Of a DNA stretch of 64,000 nucleotides, positions 52,284-60,072 are shown piece after piece. Numbering within the stretch: position 1 is the first letter of the stretch; every line of letters starts with the position of its first letter. The notes under the pieces are model-generated. The model was given only the letters and a program-made list of their open reading frames with translations, had not been told where the DNA came from and did no database searches. The translations under genes were made by a program, and so were the position numbers. Origin of the DNA: Verrucomicrobiota bacterium (lineage in GTDB: Bacteria; Verrucomicrobiota; Verrucomicrobiia; Opitutales; Opitutaceae); assembly GCA_016222805.1 (NCBI GenBank), contig JACRQG010000028.1, positions 103,860-167,859 of the forward strand, written 5' to 3'.

Positions 52284-53165
52284 TTGGATATGGTCTTGTT
52301 CTTCCTCCTTCTCTTCCTGTACCTGGCGTTGTTTGCCGGGACAATTTCGTGGCTTCGCTGGCGCCGTAAGACTCGCTGGCCTTTCAAGGAGGGGGACCGG
52401 TTATTGCGGGGCCCTGGCGAGGGCCTGCGAAGGCGGCTTCTTGAACTCGAAGAGCGTTTGCTCACGGTGATGGTTGGCACGATGATCGCCAGCACCGGAG
52501 TTGGCGCCGGATCGGTGCAGGTGAGCAAACTCCTGGGCATCCCAGCCTCCACCGCAGGTCTGGTGGCGCTGGTGGCGATCCTTCTGGTGACGCTGCTCGG
52601 TGTGGGTTGGGCGGTACGTCTTTGGCAGGAACGGGCCAATTGCTACCTGGGCTGGTTCGGAGAACGGATTACCGCTGAGAAGCTCATGCCTCTCCTTGCT
52701 CAGGGGTACTTCGTCTTCCATGATGTACCAGGTGAACCAGGGAAGCGGGGTTTCAACCTGGACCACGTCGTCGTTGGACCGACCGGCGTGACGGTGGTGG
52801 AAACCAAGACGCGCCGGAAAGGGAACGCTCGTCCTGGGTTCAAGGATCACGAGGTCGTCTTTGACGGCTCATACCTGGATTGGCCGTGGGGGAGAGATCG
52901 GCACGGAATTGAACAGGCACTCAGCGAGGCGGAGTGGCTCAGGAAATGGATCGCAGGGTGCACCGGATTGTCGGTTCCAGTAAAAGCCGTCCTCAGCCTT
53001 CCGGGTTGGTACGTCCGGGAAGCGCCGAGTCGCGAGCTTCGAGTGGTGAACCCTGGTTTCCTCCCGGATGCGATCCGCGGTCGGGGAGACCCGGTCCTGA
53101 CTGCCCATCAGGTGGACCTGCTCCGCCGCCAACTCGACCAGCGGTGTCGGGACGTCGAGGAGTAA
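52284..53165 (+). CDS. Membrane-anchored NERD (nuclease-related) domain protein
   Basis: Two N-terminal hydrophobic segments, then GERITAEKLMPLLAQGYFVFHDVPGEPGKRGFNLDHVVVGPTGVTVVETKTRRKG. Confidence 0.85.
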   Translation: MDMVLFFLLLFLYLALFAGTISWLRWRRKTRWPFKEGDRLLRGPGEGLRRRLLELEERLLTVMVGTMIASTGVGAGSVQVSKLLGIPASTAGLVALVAILLVTLLGVGWAVRLWQERANCYLGWFGERITAEKLMPLLAQGYFVFHDVPGEPGKRGFNLDHVVVGPTGVTVVETKTRRKGNARPGFKDHEVVFDGSYLDWPWGRDRHGIEQALSEAEWLRKWIAGCTGLSVPVKAVLSLPGWYVREAPSRELRVVNPGFLPDAIRGRGDPVLTAHQVDLLRRQLDQRCRDVEE

Positions 53166-53403
53166 GAACGTAGTCGGTTGTGGGGTCGTGCAAGGCTGGG
53201 GGCGATTCGCCCTGCTCCTCGCTGCCTCTTGGCGTCGCTTGACCAAGGGGAAGTTCGACGATGTGTTGATTGTACCCACTGGTCGGTCCTGCAGCAACTG
53301 ATCCGTTGTGTGCCGTTGGACAATCCCCATGGCGCTGCGGCTCAAATCCCCGAGCTCGCCGCACCTGTCCTGCGCCAGGCAGACCTCCCCAACCCCATCA
53401 CCC

Positions 53404-55146
53404 ATGAGAAAACCGGAAATTGCCCGCGTCATCTCCGCGTCGCTGATCGCAATCATGACCCCAGCGTATCCTCCATTGTACTCGGCGGAAAAAGCCGGCG
53501 CGGAAAAGAGTAGCGGCGAGAAAGGTGGCTCTGGTGCCAAGGGTGGAGGCGACAAAGGCGGTGGCGACAAGGGAGGCGGTAGTGGAGGAGCAAAGGGAGG
53601 CGGCGAAAAGGGAGGTGGAGATAAGGGTGGGGCCGGGACCCGCGGAGGCGGGGAGAAAGGCGGAGGGAGTGCCGGCGGTGCCGGTGGTGGAAAAGGAGGA
53701 GGAGAGAAAGGTGGGGGGAGTGCCGGCGGCGGCGGAGTCGGCTCAAAAGGCGGCGGTGGCGCTTCGGGCGGAAAGGGAGGGGGCTCCGGTCCCAGCAATC
53801 CCGGTGATGGTGCTGGTTCGAAGGGTGGAGGCAGCGGTGGCGGACCCTCTGGCGCCAAGACCGGTGGAGGTGGAAGCACGGGGGCTGGAGGTTCTGGTAA
53901 CGCGGGAACGAAGGCCGGTGGAGGTGCCGGTGCTTCGGCTGGAACGAAGGGAGGTACCAGCGCACCGAGTTCGGGAGGAGCCGGCACGGTGAGCCCGAAA
54001 AGTGGCGCGGGCGGTCCGAAACCGGATACGAAGGCCGGGAGTGGAACGGGTGGCAAAGCGGCGGCCTCCGGGTCCGGTAAGGGAAGTGCGAACCCAGGAG
54101 CCGCCGGAGGTAAATCAACTCCAACGGCGGCCGAACTTGCGGCTAAGGCGGAGAAGAGTGCCGCCGAAGCAAAGGCCAAGGCGGATGCCGCGGCAAAACT
54201 CCTCGAACGAACGGTGGAAGCCAAGAAGGCCCAGGATGTGGAGCGGACGAAACGTGCCGAAGCACGTCGGGCGGCGGACGAAGCGGCGAAGGCTCGAAGT
54301 GACGCCGAAGCGAAGGAGCGCGCCGCCATGCAGGCGGCCCAAGCGGCATCGTCCGCGAAGGCCGCGGAAAAGGCCAAAGCGGATGCGAATGCCAAAACCA
54401 AGTCAGCGGAAGCAGCCAAGGCCGTCGAGACGGCGAAGGCGAAAGAGGCCTTGGCAGCAAAGTTGCAGCAAGAAGCCGAAGGGGCGGCGAAAATCACTGA
54501 TGCAAAGGCCAAAGCAGCGGGCATCGGAAATGCCCCGCTCGAAAAGCCACCCTTTTCTGCCACCCCAGGAGGGCAGAAGCTTTCGGCGGGTGTACCGGTG
54601 ACCGATGGGATCAAGACCGTCGGTACAGCCCAGAATCCTCAGGCGGGTAGCGCCGGCAATGTGCGCAATCGGGGCGAAAAGCGTCACGCCGGGATCGATG
54701 AAAAAGCCGCTGCCGCACGTTATACTGGCGCAGGAGAGGGCAAGGTCGTCGCTGCCACCATGGACCAGCGGTTGGGTGGCTACGTCACTGTGGAATATAA
54801 GGACAGCAAAGGCACGACGTGGGAGCAGCGGACGATGCACATGAAGGAATTGAACGTGAAGGTGGGAGACACCGTGAAGCCCGGAGACATCATCGGCCGC
54901 GGCATGGGTGCGGGGGACATCTTCAACGCGAAAGACGCAACGCCGGAACATATTCACAGCGAATTTCGCCGGGATGGGAGGCCGGTCGAACCCTACAGCG
55001 GCCGTGAACTCGACTTTAATGGCACCGCTGATGTGAGCGAACGGGAAAGAGCGGCGGAACGAGCCAAGGCGGAGGCTGACCGCGCAGCCAAGGAGGCCGC
55101 CGAAGCCGCCAAGAAAGCGGAGGAGGCCAAGAAAAAGGTGCCGTAG
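53404..55146 (+). CDS. Secreted Gly/Lys-rich and Ala/Lys/Glu coiled-coil protein with M23-type peptidase domain
   Basis: MRKPEIARVISASLIAIMTPAYPPLYSA leader; (GGGxKGG)n tract; AEKSAAEAKAKADAAAK tracts; RHAGID and EHIHSEF match M23 HxxxD and HxH. Confidence 0.8.
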   Translation: MRKPEIARVISASLIAIMTPAYPPLYSAEKAGAEKSSGEKGGSGAKGGGDKGGGDKGGGSGGAKGGGEKGGGDKGGAGTRGGGEKGGGSAGGAGGGKGGGEKGGGSAGGGGVGSKGGGGASGGKGGGSGPSNPGDGAGSKGGGSGGGPSGAKTGGGGSTGAGGSGNAGTKAGGGAGASAGTKGGTSAPSSGGAGTVSPKSGAGGPKPDTKAGSGTGGKAAASGSGKGSANPGAAGGKSTPTAAELAAKAEKSAAEAKAKADAAAKLLERTVEAKKAQDVERTKRAEARRAADEAAKARSDAEAKERAAMQAAQAASSAKAAEKAKADANAKTKSAEAAKAVETAKAKEALAAKLQQEAEGAAKITDAKAKAAGIGNAPLEKPPFSATPGGQKLSAGVPVTDGIKTVGTAQNPQAGSAGNVRNRGEKRHAGIDEKAAAARYTGAGEGKVVAATMDQRLGGYVTVEYKDSKGTTWEQRTMHMKELNVKVGDTVKPGDIIGRGMGAGDIFNAKDATPEHIHSEFRRDGRPVEPYSGRELDFNGTADVSERERAAERAKAEADRAAKEAAEAAKKAEEAKKKVP

Positions 55147-55433
55147 ATTAATCCCTGCTGGATCTGACGAGGCGGGAATCCCTGCCGAACTTCAAGCGGA
55201 CGTTGGAGCGCGCGTGATCGGGCGTTCGCGGCGATGCGCTGGACGGAGCCGTTGCGAGTCAGGGTGCGTGCAGTCACACCGGAGAAACGCCATACAGTCA
55301 TGGCCGCCGCGGTAGCAAGACCTTGGCATTACTTATCGGTCGAGTTGCCTCGGGGGCACCCTTGGCGCCGATGGAAGCTTGCGTCTTGTGCAGCATGCTG
55401 CCCGTTCCGTGGGTGCCGTCGAAAACGCTTCGG

Positions 55434-55664
55434 TTATGTTCGGCTTTTCCAGAGCCCGGTCGGCGAGCCGGACGAACCGAGGCTCAGGACCTTCATGGTC
55501 GGCTTGATGCTGGCAGAGATCGGCTTCGGCTCGCCTAGGGCCTGCTGCTTGCACATCGCCTGTCGAAGTTCGCTCGCCACGGGATGATTCGAGGGCAGGT
55601 GCTCAGCTGCGACGAGCAGCGCCCGTTGGAGGTTTCGTTTGGTGTATCGAAGTGGCTGTCTCAT
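55434..55664 (-). CDS. Small hypothetical protein (76 aa)
   Basis: MRQPLRYTKRNLQRALLVAAEHLPSNHPVASELRQAM; strong GGAGG Shine-Dalgarno upstream; 20 bp after the preceding gene of the same strand. Confidence 0.6.
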   Translation of the reverse strand: MRQPLRYTKRNLQRALLVAAEHLPSNHPVASELRQAMCKQQALGEPKPISASIKPTMKVLSLGSSGSPTGLWKSRT

Positions 55665-55683
55665 GGGAAATCCTCCGGTTGGA

Positions 55684-56595
55684 TCACGAGAATCCGAGAA
55701 AAACGCTTCCTGCATCGATCGGTTCGTTGGCCGTAAGGCGCTTGGCGTCCAACCGGGACAGAAGATAGCGGAGCGTGTAACGGCGGCCCGCGGGCGCGCG
55801 AGGCCTGGAACGTTCCAGGCGATTCCGGTCCGGTCGGTGTCGTGCAGTTGCCGGGGGTGAAATGCGTTTGGCCGGCAGGCCCAATTGGGTACGCGCCAGC
55901 GATACCGTGCTGGACGGCTCCCAGATGGCGCGGACCTTCGAACCGTTCAGGTCGACGTCGGTGGCATCCTGGTGTCGCCGGTGCAGCGCCGCCGTGTATG
56001 CGGTGATGATCGCCGACTTTGGGTGGCCTCGCTTCAGGGCGTCGAGGGCGAAGGAAAAAGCGTGGGGAAACCGCCACGCGACTTTGCAGTTGTCCCAATG
56101 CGCGAGGGCCAGCGGATGGCGCGCCAACCAGGCTGCCAAATCACGATAGTCCCCGGCAGGCGGCAGGTCCGGCCTGGTCGGCAGAATTGCAGATTTGAAA
56201 TCCGGCGCTTCGCGCCGCGGTGTTTTGATTTCTTTTTTTCGCGAAGCGAAAAAAACTCCCTTATTAGAGGGTTGTCGGTCTGAAACCGTCACAGCAAAAG
56301 AGCGCCCAACGCGGATCGTCTTCCACTGAAAAGTTCCACGTCGGCGCAGCGTGGAGACGGCGCGCTCGACGCTCCGGCGGCTCACCCCGAGGCGCGCTGC
56401 GATCAAGTCAAAGTTCACCACATAGGATCGCATCCCGCGGCGGAAGATCTCGCGGAGGTAAGCCGCCAGTCGGACGGAAGTCGGGCGGTGCCGGGCCGGC
56501 CGATGCACCGGTGGCCGGGCGACTCGGCGACGTGGCTGGGGCGGAGGACGCCGGCGTGGGTCGCCGAGCTGCTTGCCCATTGGCTCGGGGCTCAT
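55684..56595 (-). CDS. Winged-helix DNA-binding protein, possible replication/maintenance protein of the element
   Basis: YLREIFRRGMRSYVVNFDLIAARLGVSRRSVERAVSTLRRRGTFQWKTIRV; start overlaps upstream stop (ATGA). Confidence 0.65.
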   Translation of the reverse strand: MSPEPMGKQLGDPRRRPPPQPRRRVARPPVHRPARHRPTSVRLAAYLREIFRRGMRSYVVNFDLIAARLGVSRRSVERAVSTLRRRGTFQWKTIRVGRSFAVTVSDRQPSNKGVFFASRKKEIKTPRREAPDFKSAILPTRPDLPPAGDYRDLAAWLARHPLALAHWDNCKVAWRFPHAFSFALDALKRGHPKSAIITAYTAALHRRHQDATDVDLNGSKVRAIWEPSSTVSLARTQLGLPAKRISPPATARHRPDRNRLERSRPRAPAGRRYTLRYLLSRLDAKRLTANEPIDAGSVFLGFS

Positions 56596-56906
56596 GTGCT
56601 GGTCCTCCGTGCCCCTTGGTCCGGGGTGCCAGGTCGCCGCCTTGCCGCCTGCTCCGCTGCCAGCCCGTCGAGCCATCGCAGCATATCACCGCGATGGAAA
56701 AGCAACTTTCCGCGCTTCGTCCCGGGCTGCCGGAGGCTTACGACTCGTACATGCTTGGAGGCCTCGCCGTGGAGCAACTGCTGGTACAGTTGAGCGTGGC
56801 GCAATCCGCTGACGGGACATATCCTCCCGTTCGGCACGACACTTTCGTAGCAGTTGGGATACAGGGGGGCCTCCCTGCCTTGAGTCGTGATTTCATCCGT
56901 ATCCAT
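56592..56906 (-). CDS. AlpA/excisionase-like small DNA-binding protein
   Basis: LRHAQLYQQLLHGEASKHVRVVSLRQPGTKRGKLLFHRGDMLRWLDGLAAEQA resembles MerR/AlpA-type excisionase HTH. Confidence 0.6.
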   Translation of the reverse strand: MDTDEITTQGREAPLYPNCYESVVPNGRICPVSGLRHAQLYQQLLHGEASKHVRVVSLRQPGTKRGKLLFHRGDMLRWLDGLAAEQAARRRPGTPDQGARRTST

Positions 56907-56974
56907 GGGTACCGCTCACGCAAGCGGAAGCCGATTGCGCCGCAAGCGCGTGGGCGGACCAGTATTTCCCGGGA

Positions 56975-57724
56975 TCAGTTCGGATCCTGGGAAGGTCGTC
57001 GGATATTCAGGGTCTGGCGCAAGGCACGACGCAATCTGTCGCGAATCCGACTTTCTGGTACGGCTGAGCCCCTTGAGTCCTTTCGGCAGCCTGGCAGATG
57101 TTGGAAGTCTGAGTGCCGCCGGATCTGGTCGCTGGAATAACGCCGCAGGACATCATCCCACATCGCTTCGTCCCAGATGCGGAAGCACTTCTCAGAGCCG
57201 TCGAACCTCGGGAGTTTTTCGAGCGGGCGCAAAGTAGCAATTGGAAGAGGGAACAATTTGGAGGCGAAAGTCGCGCCGAACTCGACGCAGGTGATCGCTC
57301 GAATCACGAAGGAACGAGCCCATTGCACCTCTGGAGTCTTTGCACCCGCTTTGCCGCGTGGGTTCAAGAATGCCTTGTTACCAACTCCCAGATTGCGGCA
57401 GCGCTTGAGCAATAAGCGAACACCAGAAGCCTTCGGAGGCACCAGCATCGGCCAGTTAGCGCGCGCCGATGCGATTGAGCGCAGATGAGGATTGCCTTTG
57501 GCGGCCATGCGATCAAGCGACGCAATCATGAATGTCACGGCACTCATCAGTGCTTCCGCGGCGCTTCTTCCAAATGGTGGCGGGCGGTCTGCCGCCTGTT
57601 CCAGGAAGAGAGCCAAGGCGACTATTCCATCTTTGGCTGCGTCTTGGCTTTCGTTGTTGGGTAGCTGCTCCAACTCGGCAAAATAGCGATGTAATGCGAT
57701 GTCGATTGGGCGCTCTTTTCGCAT
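56975..57724 (-). CDS. Hypothetical protein
   Basis: Open 249-aa frame co-directional with the DNA-binding genes; no family recognised. Confidence 0.55.
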   Translation of the reverse strand: MRKERPIDIALHRYFAELEQLPNNESQDAAKDGIVALALFLEQAADRPPPFGRSAAEALMSAVTFMIASLDRMAAKGNPHLRSIASARANWPMLVPPKASGVRLLLKRCRNLGVGNKAFLNPRGKAGAKTPEVQWARSFVIRAITCVEFGATFASKLFPLPIATLRPLEKLPRFDGSEKCFRIWDEAMWDDVLRRYSSDQIRRHSDFQHLPGCRKDSRGSAVPESRIRDRLRRALRQTLNIRRPSQDPN

Positions 57725-57967
57725 GTTTCAGAGGTGTGAGGGTGAGAGAGGGATGCGAGATATGCAGCAAATTAGATGCGGATTCTTAAATGCTGACTCA
57801 TCCGCATCGAGGGTGACCGAGGGATTCTTCAAGGACCGGCCCACGCTGCGCCAGCGCGCGACTGTCTGATGTAGTGGGATCCAGCCCAAATGCGTTTGGG
57901 CGCGTGATCCAGTCTCGGTGATAGCCGAGTGCCGTGGAACGGTCGACCACGAGCGATTTTGCCAGGG

Positions 57968-58219
57968 CTAGATGCGCCGGCCGGCGTTGATGAGGTCGTG
58001 GGCCGTCTCCCCGGGGGCGAGCGCGAGCCGGGCGCGCAGCGCGCGAATCCGTCGAAATACGCTGTGGTCCACGGGCACCAGTCGGGCGACGGGACGGGAA
58101 TGGCGCGTGATGGTGATCTCTCCATGGCCGCGTTCCACCCAGGTGAGCAACTCAGCCAGTCTGGCCTTCGCCTCACGGGAGCCGACGGTCCGGGAGAGTG
58201 CCACAGGTGGGGAGTTCAT
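57968..58219 (-). CDS. Phd/YefM-type antitoxin-like protein
   Basis: MNSPPVALSRTVGSREAKARLAELLTWVERGHGEITITRHSRPVARLVPVD matches the prevent-host-death fold pattern. Confidence 0.85.
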   Translation of the reverse strand: MNSPPVALSRTVGSREAKARLAELLTWVERGHGEITITRHSRPVARLVPVDHSVFRRIRALRARLALAPGETAHDLINAGRRI

Positions 58220-58343
58220 TTTCTCGATGAAAGTCCTCCCACGAGCGCTGGAGGTCGGTCGCAAGTCAAGGGGCAGTGACCTCCCGCCCTGAACTCATCG
58301 GGACGTCGGGGGACGCCGGCACCATCACGCGTGGTGCCTGGCT

Positions 58344-59534
58344 TCACTTCAGTCCGGGCAATTTCTCCACGGCGTCGCGCAGGGTCTTCAGTTCCACGTG
58401 GGAGTACTTTGCGTTCATGGTTTCGGAGGCGTGGCCGGACAGCTTCATCCGCAATTCCTGGGCGACGCCGCGGTTCATGAGTTCGCTGTTGAAGGAGTGC
58501 CGCAGGGAGTGGAACCCGTACTTGAAAAACTTCCGGCCCGCGCCGGAGCCTTCACGCAAAAGTTCGTTGTCGATCCCGGCCCGCCGCATGACCTCCTGGA
58601 AACGGCGGCTCAGGCCCGTCTTGCCGCCAATCTTCAGGGCGGCCAGTTCCGGCGCCAGAAAGGCCTCGTTCGCCCCCGCGCCGTGGGGCGGGGAAAGGGT
58701 CAGGAGGTGGGCCTCCAGGTCGGCGTGGAGGGGCACGACGAGGTCCTTCGCCTTGCGCGCCGTTTTTTGCGGCCGGAAGGTGATGAGCTTGTTCACTAAA
58801 TCCACGTTCTTCCAGCGCATGTGGACGCAGTCGCTCAAGCGGGCGCCGGTGAAGACGCCCAGCATGATGACGGTCTTCCACTCGCCAACGGCCGCGCCGA
58901 GGAGCGCCTTGACCTGCTCCCAGGTGAAGGGGGAGCGGTTTTCACCGGCTTGCTCGGGCAGGACGACGGCGGCGGCGGGATTCAGGCGGCAGAGGCCCTG
59001 GCGGGTGGCGCGGCCAAACACGACGCTCAGGATCTTCGCCTCCATGCGGACGGAGGTGGCGCTCTTTCCGGTGGCGGCCTGCCGGTCCACGTACTCCTGG
59101 ACGTCGGCCACGGAGACGTCGTCGATTGGGAGTTGGGCGCGGGGCCCGAGCTGGTCCAAAAAGCCCTTCACGACGCGCTGGTAGCGGTCCCAGGTGTTGG
59201 CGGCGCGCTTGCCCTGCACGGCCGCGACCCAGTCCAGGAGGACCTTTTCGGTGCGGTTTTCCTCCATGCGGCGCCGGTTCACGCGTTGGAAGATATCCTG
59301 CATCACGTGGCGGATCTGGTTTTCGGTGGGGTGGCCGCGTTCGAGTTCCTCCCACTTTTCGGCGACCTCCTTGGCGAGGCGGCGATTGCGGGCGGCGTCG
59401 CGCTCGCGGTCGCGCGGGGTGGGGCCTTCGCCGGCGATCCTGACGGCGGTGGACTTGGTGAATTGAATTCCGCGCTGGTCCCGGTAGCAGGCGTACCAGA
59501 AGGGGGAGCGGCGGCATTTGCGGAGGGAGGCCAT
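58344..59534 (-). CDS. int: Site-specific tyrosine recombinase (element integrase)
   Basis: MLGVFTGARLSDCVHMRWKNVD (Arg), HSLRHSFNSELMNRGV (HxxR), LSGHASETMNAKYSHV (H/Y); likely start MASLRKCRRSPFWYACYRD. Confidence 0.95.
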   Translation of the reverse strand: MASLRKCRRSPFWYACYRDQRGIQFTKSTAVRIAGEGPTPRDRERDAARNRRLAKEVAEKWEELERGHPTENQIRHVMQDIFQRVNRRRMEENRTEKVLLDWVAAVQGKRAANTWDRYQRVVKGFLDQLGPRAQLPIDDVSVADVQEYVDRQAATGKSATSVRMEAKILSVVFGRATRQGLCRLNPAAAVVLPEQAGENRSPFTWEQVKALLGAAVGEWKTVIMLGVFTGARLSDCVHMRWKNVDLVNKLITFRPQKTARKAKDLVVPLHADLEAHLLTLSPPHGAGANEAFLAPELAALKIGGKTGLSRRFQEVMRRAGIDNELLREGSGAGRKFFKYGFHSLRHSFNSELMNRGVAQELRMKLSGHASETMNAKYSHVELKTLRDAVEKLPGLK

Positions 59535-59566
59535 GGCGAAAAAGGGCCCAAAAAGTTGCTCCAAAA

Positions 59567-59580
59567 AGTCACAACACCTG
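59567..59580 (+). repeat. agtcacaacacctg, right copy of 14-bp direct repeat near attR
   Basis: Identical to 49717-49730. Confidence 0.75.
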
Positions 59581-59660
59581 GCGGTGGTTGCCAAGGTTAT
59601 TGTGGTCACCTTCCCTCGTAGAACGTAACGAAAAAGCGGTTACAAAGGGGCAAAATACCG

Positions 59661-59691
59661 AGCGGGGTTCGATTCCCCGTGGGGGCGCCAA
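59661..59691 (+). repeat. attR of integrative element (tRNA-Glu 3' fragment)
   Basis: agcggggttcgattccccgtgggggcgccaa identical to 49615-49645; no tRNA 5' half upstream. Confidence 0.93.
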
Positions 59692-59696
59692 TTTCC

Positions 59697-59729
59697 ACCC
59701 GCTGTTTCCTCGTGAAACGCGGGTTTTTT
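59697..59729 (+). terminator. Terminator hairpin after attR (probably the original tRNA-Glu terminator)
   Basis: acccgc-t-gtttc-ctcgt-gaaac-gcgggt followed by ttttt. Confidence 0.7.
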
Positions 59730-60072
59730 GCGTCGTCGTTGGGAAGCGCCTCTTATGGATATTCCCCGTCTTCCGCCCAAGTACCTGCCTTCGCCTCGCC
59801 CTGTCGCTGAAGGTGTCGGACGCGACCGCGGTCGCGGGTCTCTGGGGGTGGACAGGGCACTCACCGGCCCACACGAGTGCGATTGGCCCTGTCAAGCCGC
59901 TAGAATACCCGCAATTTCGGGGATCCCGTGGTTTGCCCGTTGCCCGTCAGGACCCAATACTCGGCGCAGTCGTACGTATTGGGTGGTATGAACGCTTTGC
60001 GGATCCACGGCCGGGCGCTCGATGGCGGTAGCTTGCTCCCTCGCGCCTGGCACCTCGCGGGTCCCGCGTGGT

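Larger units (their letters stand above)
49615..59691. mobile_element. ~10 kb integrative element in tRNA-Glu with tyrosine integrase
   Basis: Identical 31-bp repeats at both ends (one within an intact tRNA), integrase inside the right end, accessory gene content. Confidence 0.9.

Noticed and set aside
53464-54120. Repeated nucleotide pattern resembling a repeat array or CRISPR
   Set aside because: Repeats are short, irregular, without spacers of constant length, and explained by Gly/Lys-rich coding sequence. No CRISPR array or cas gene was seen anywhere in the window.
52869-54614. Pro-rich minus-strand ORF (581 aa) opposite the Gly-rich M23 gene
   Set aside because: Complement of Gly codons gives Pro/Ser runs; the plus strand has a leader peptide and M23 motifs.
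59661-59691. Possible second tRNA-Glu
   Set aside because: Only the T-arm and 3' acceptor strand are present; no D-arm or anticodon arm upstream. It is the attR copy.
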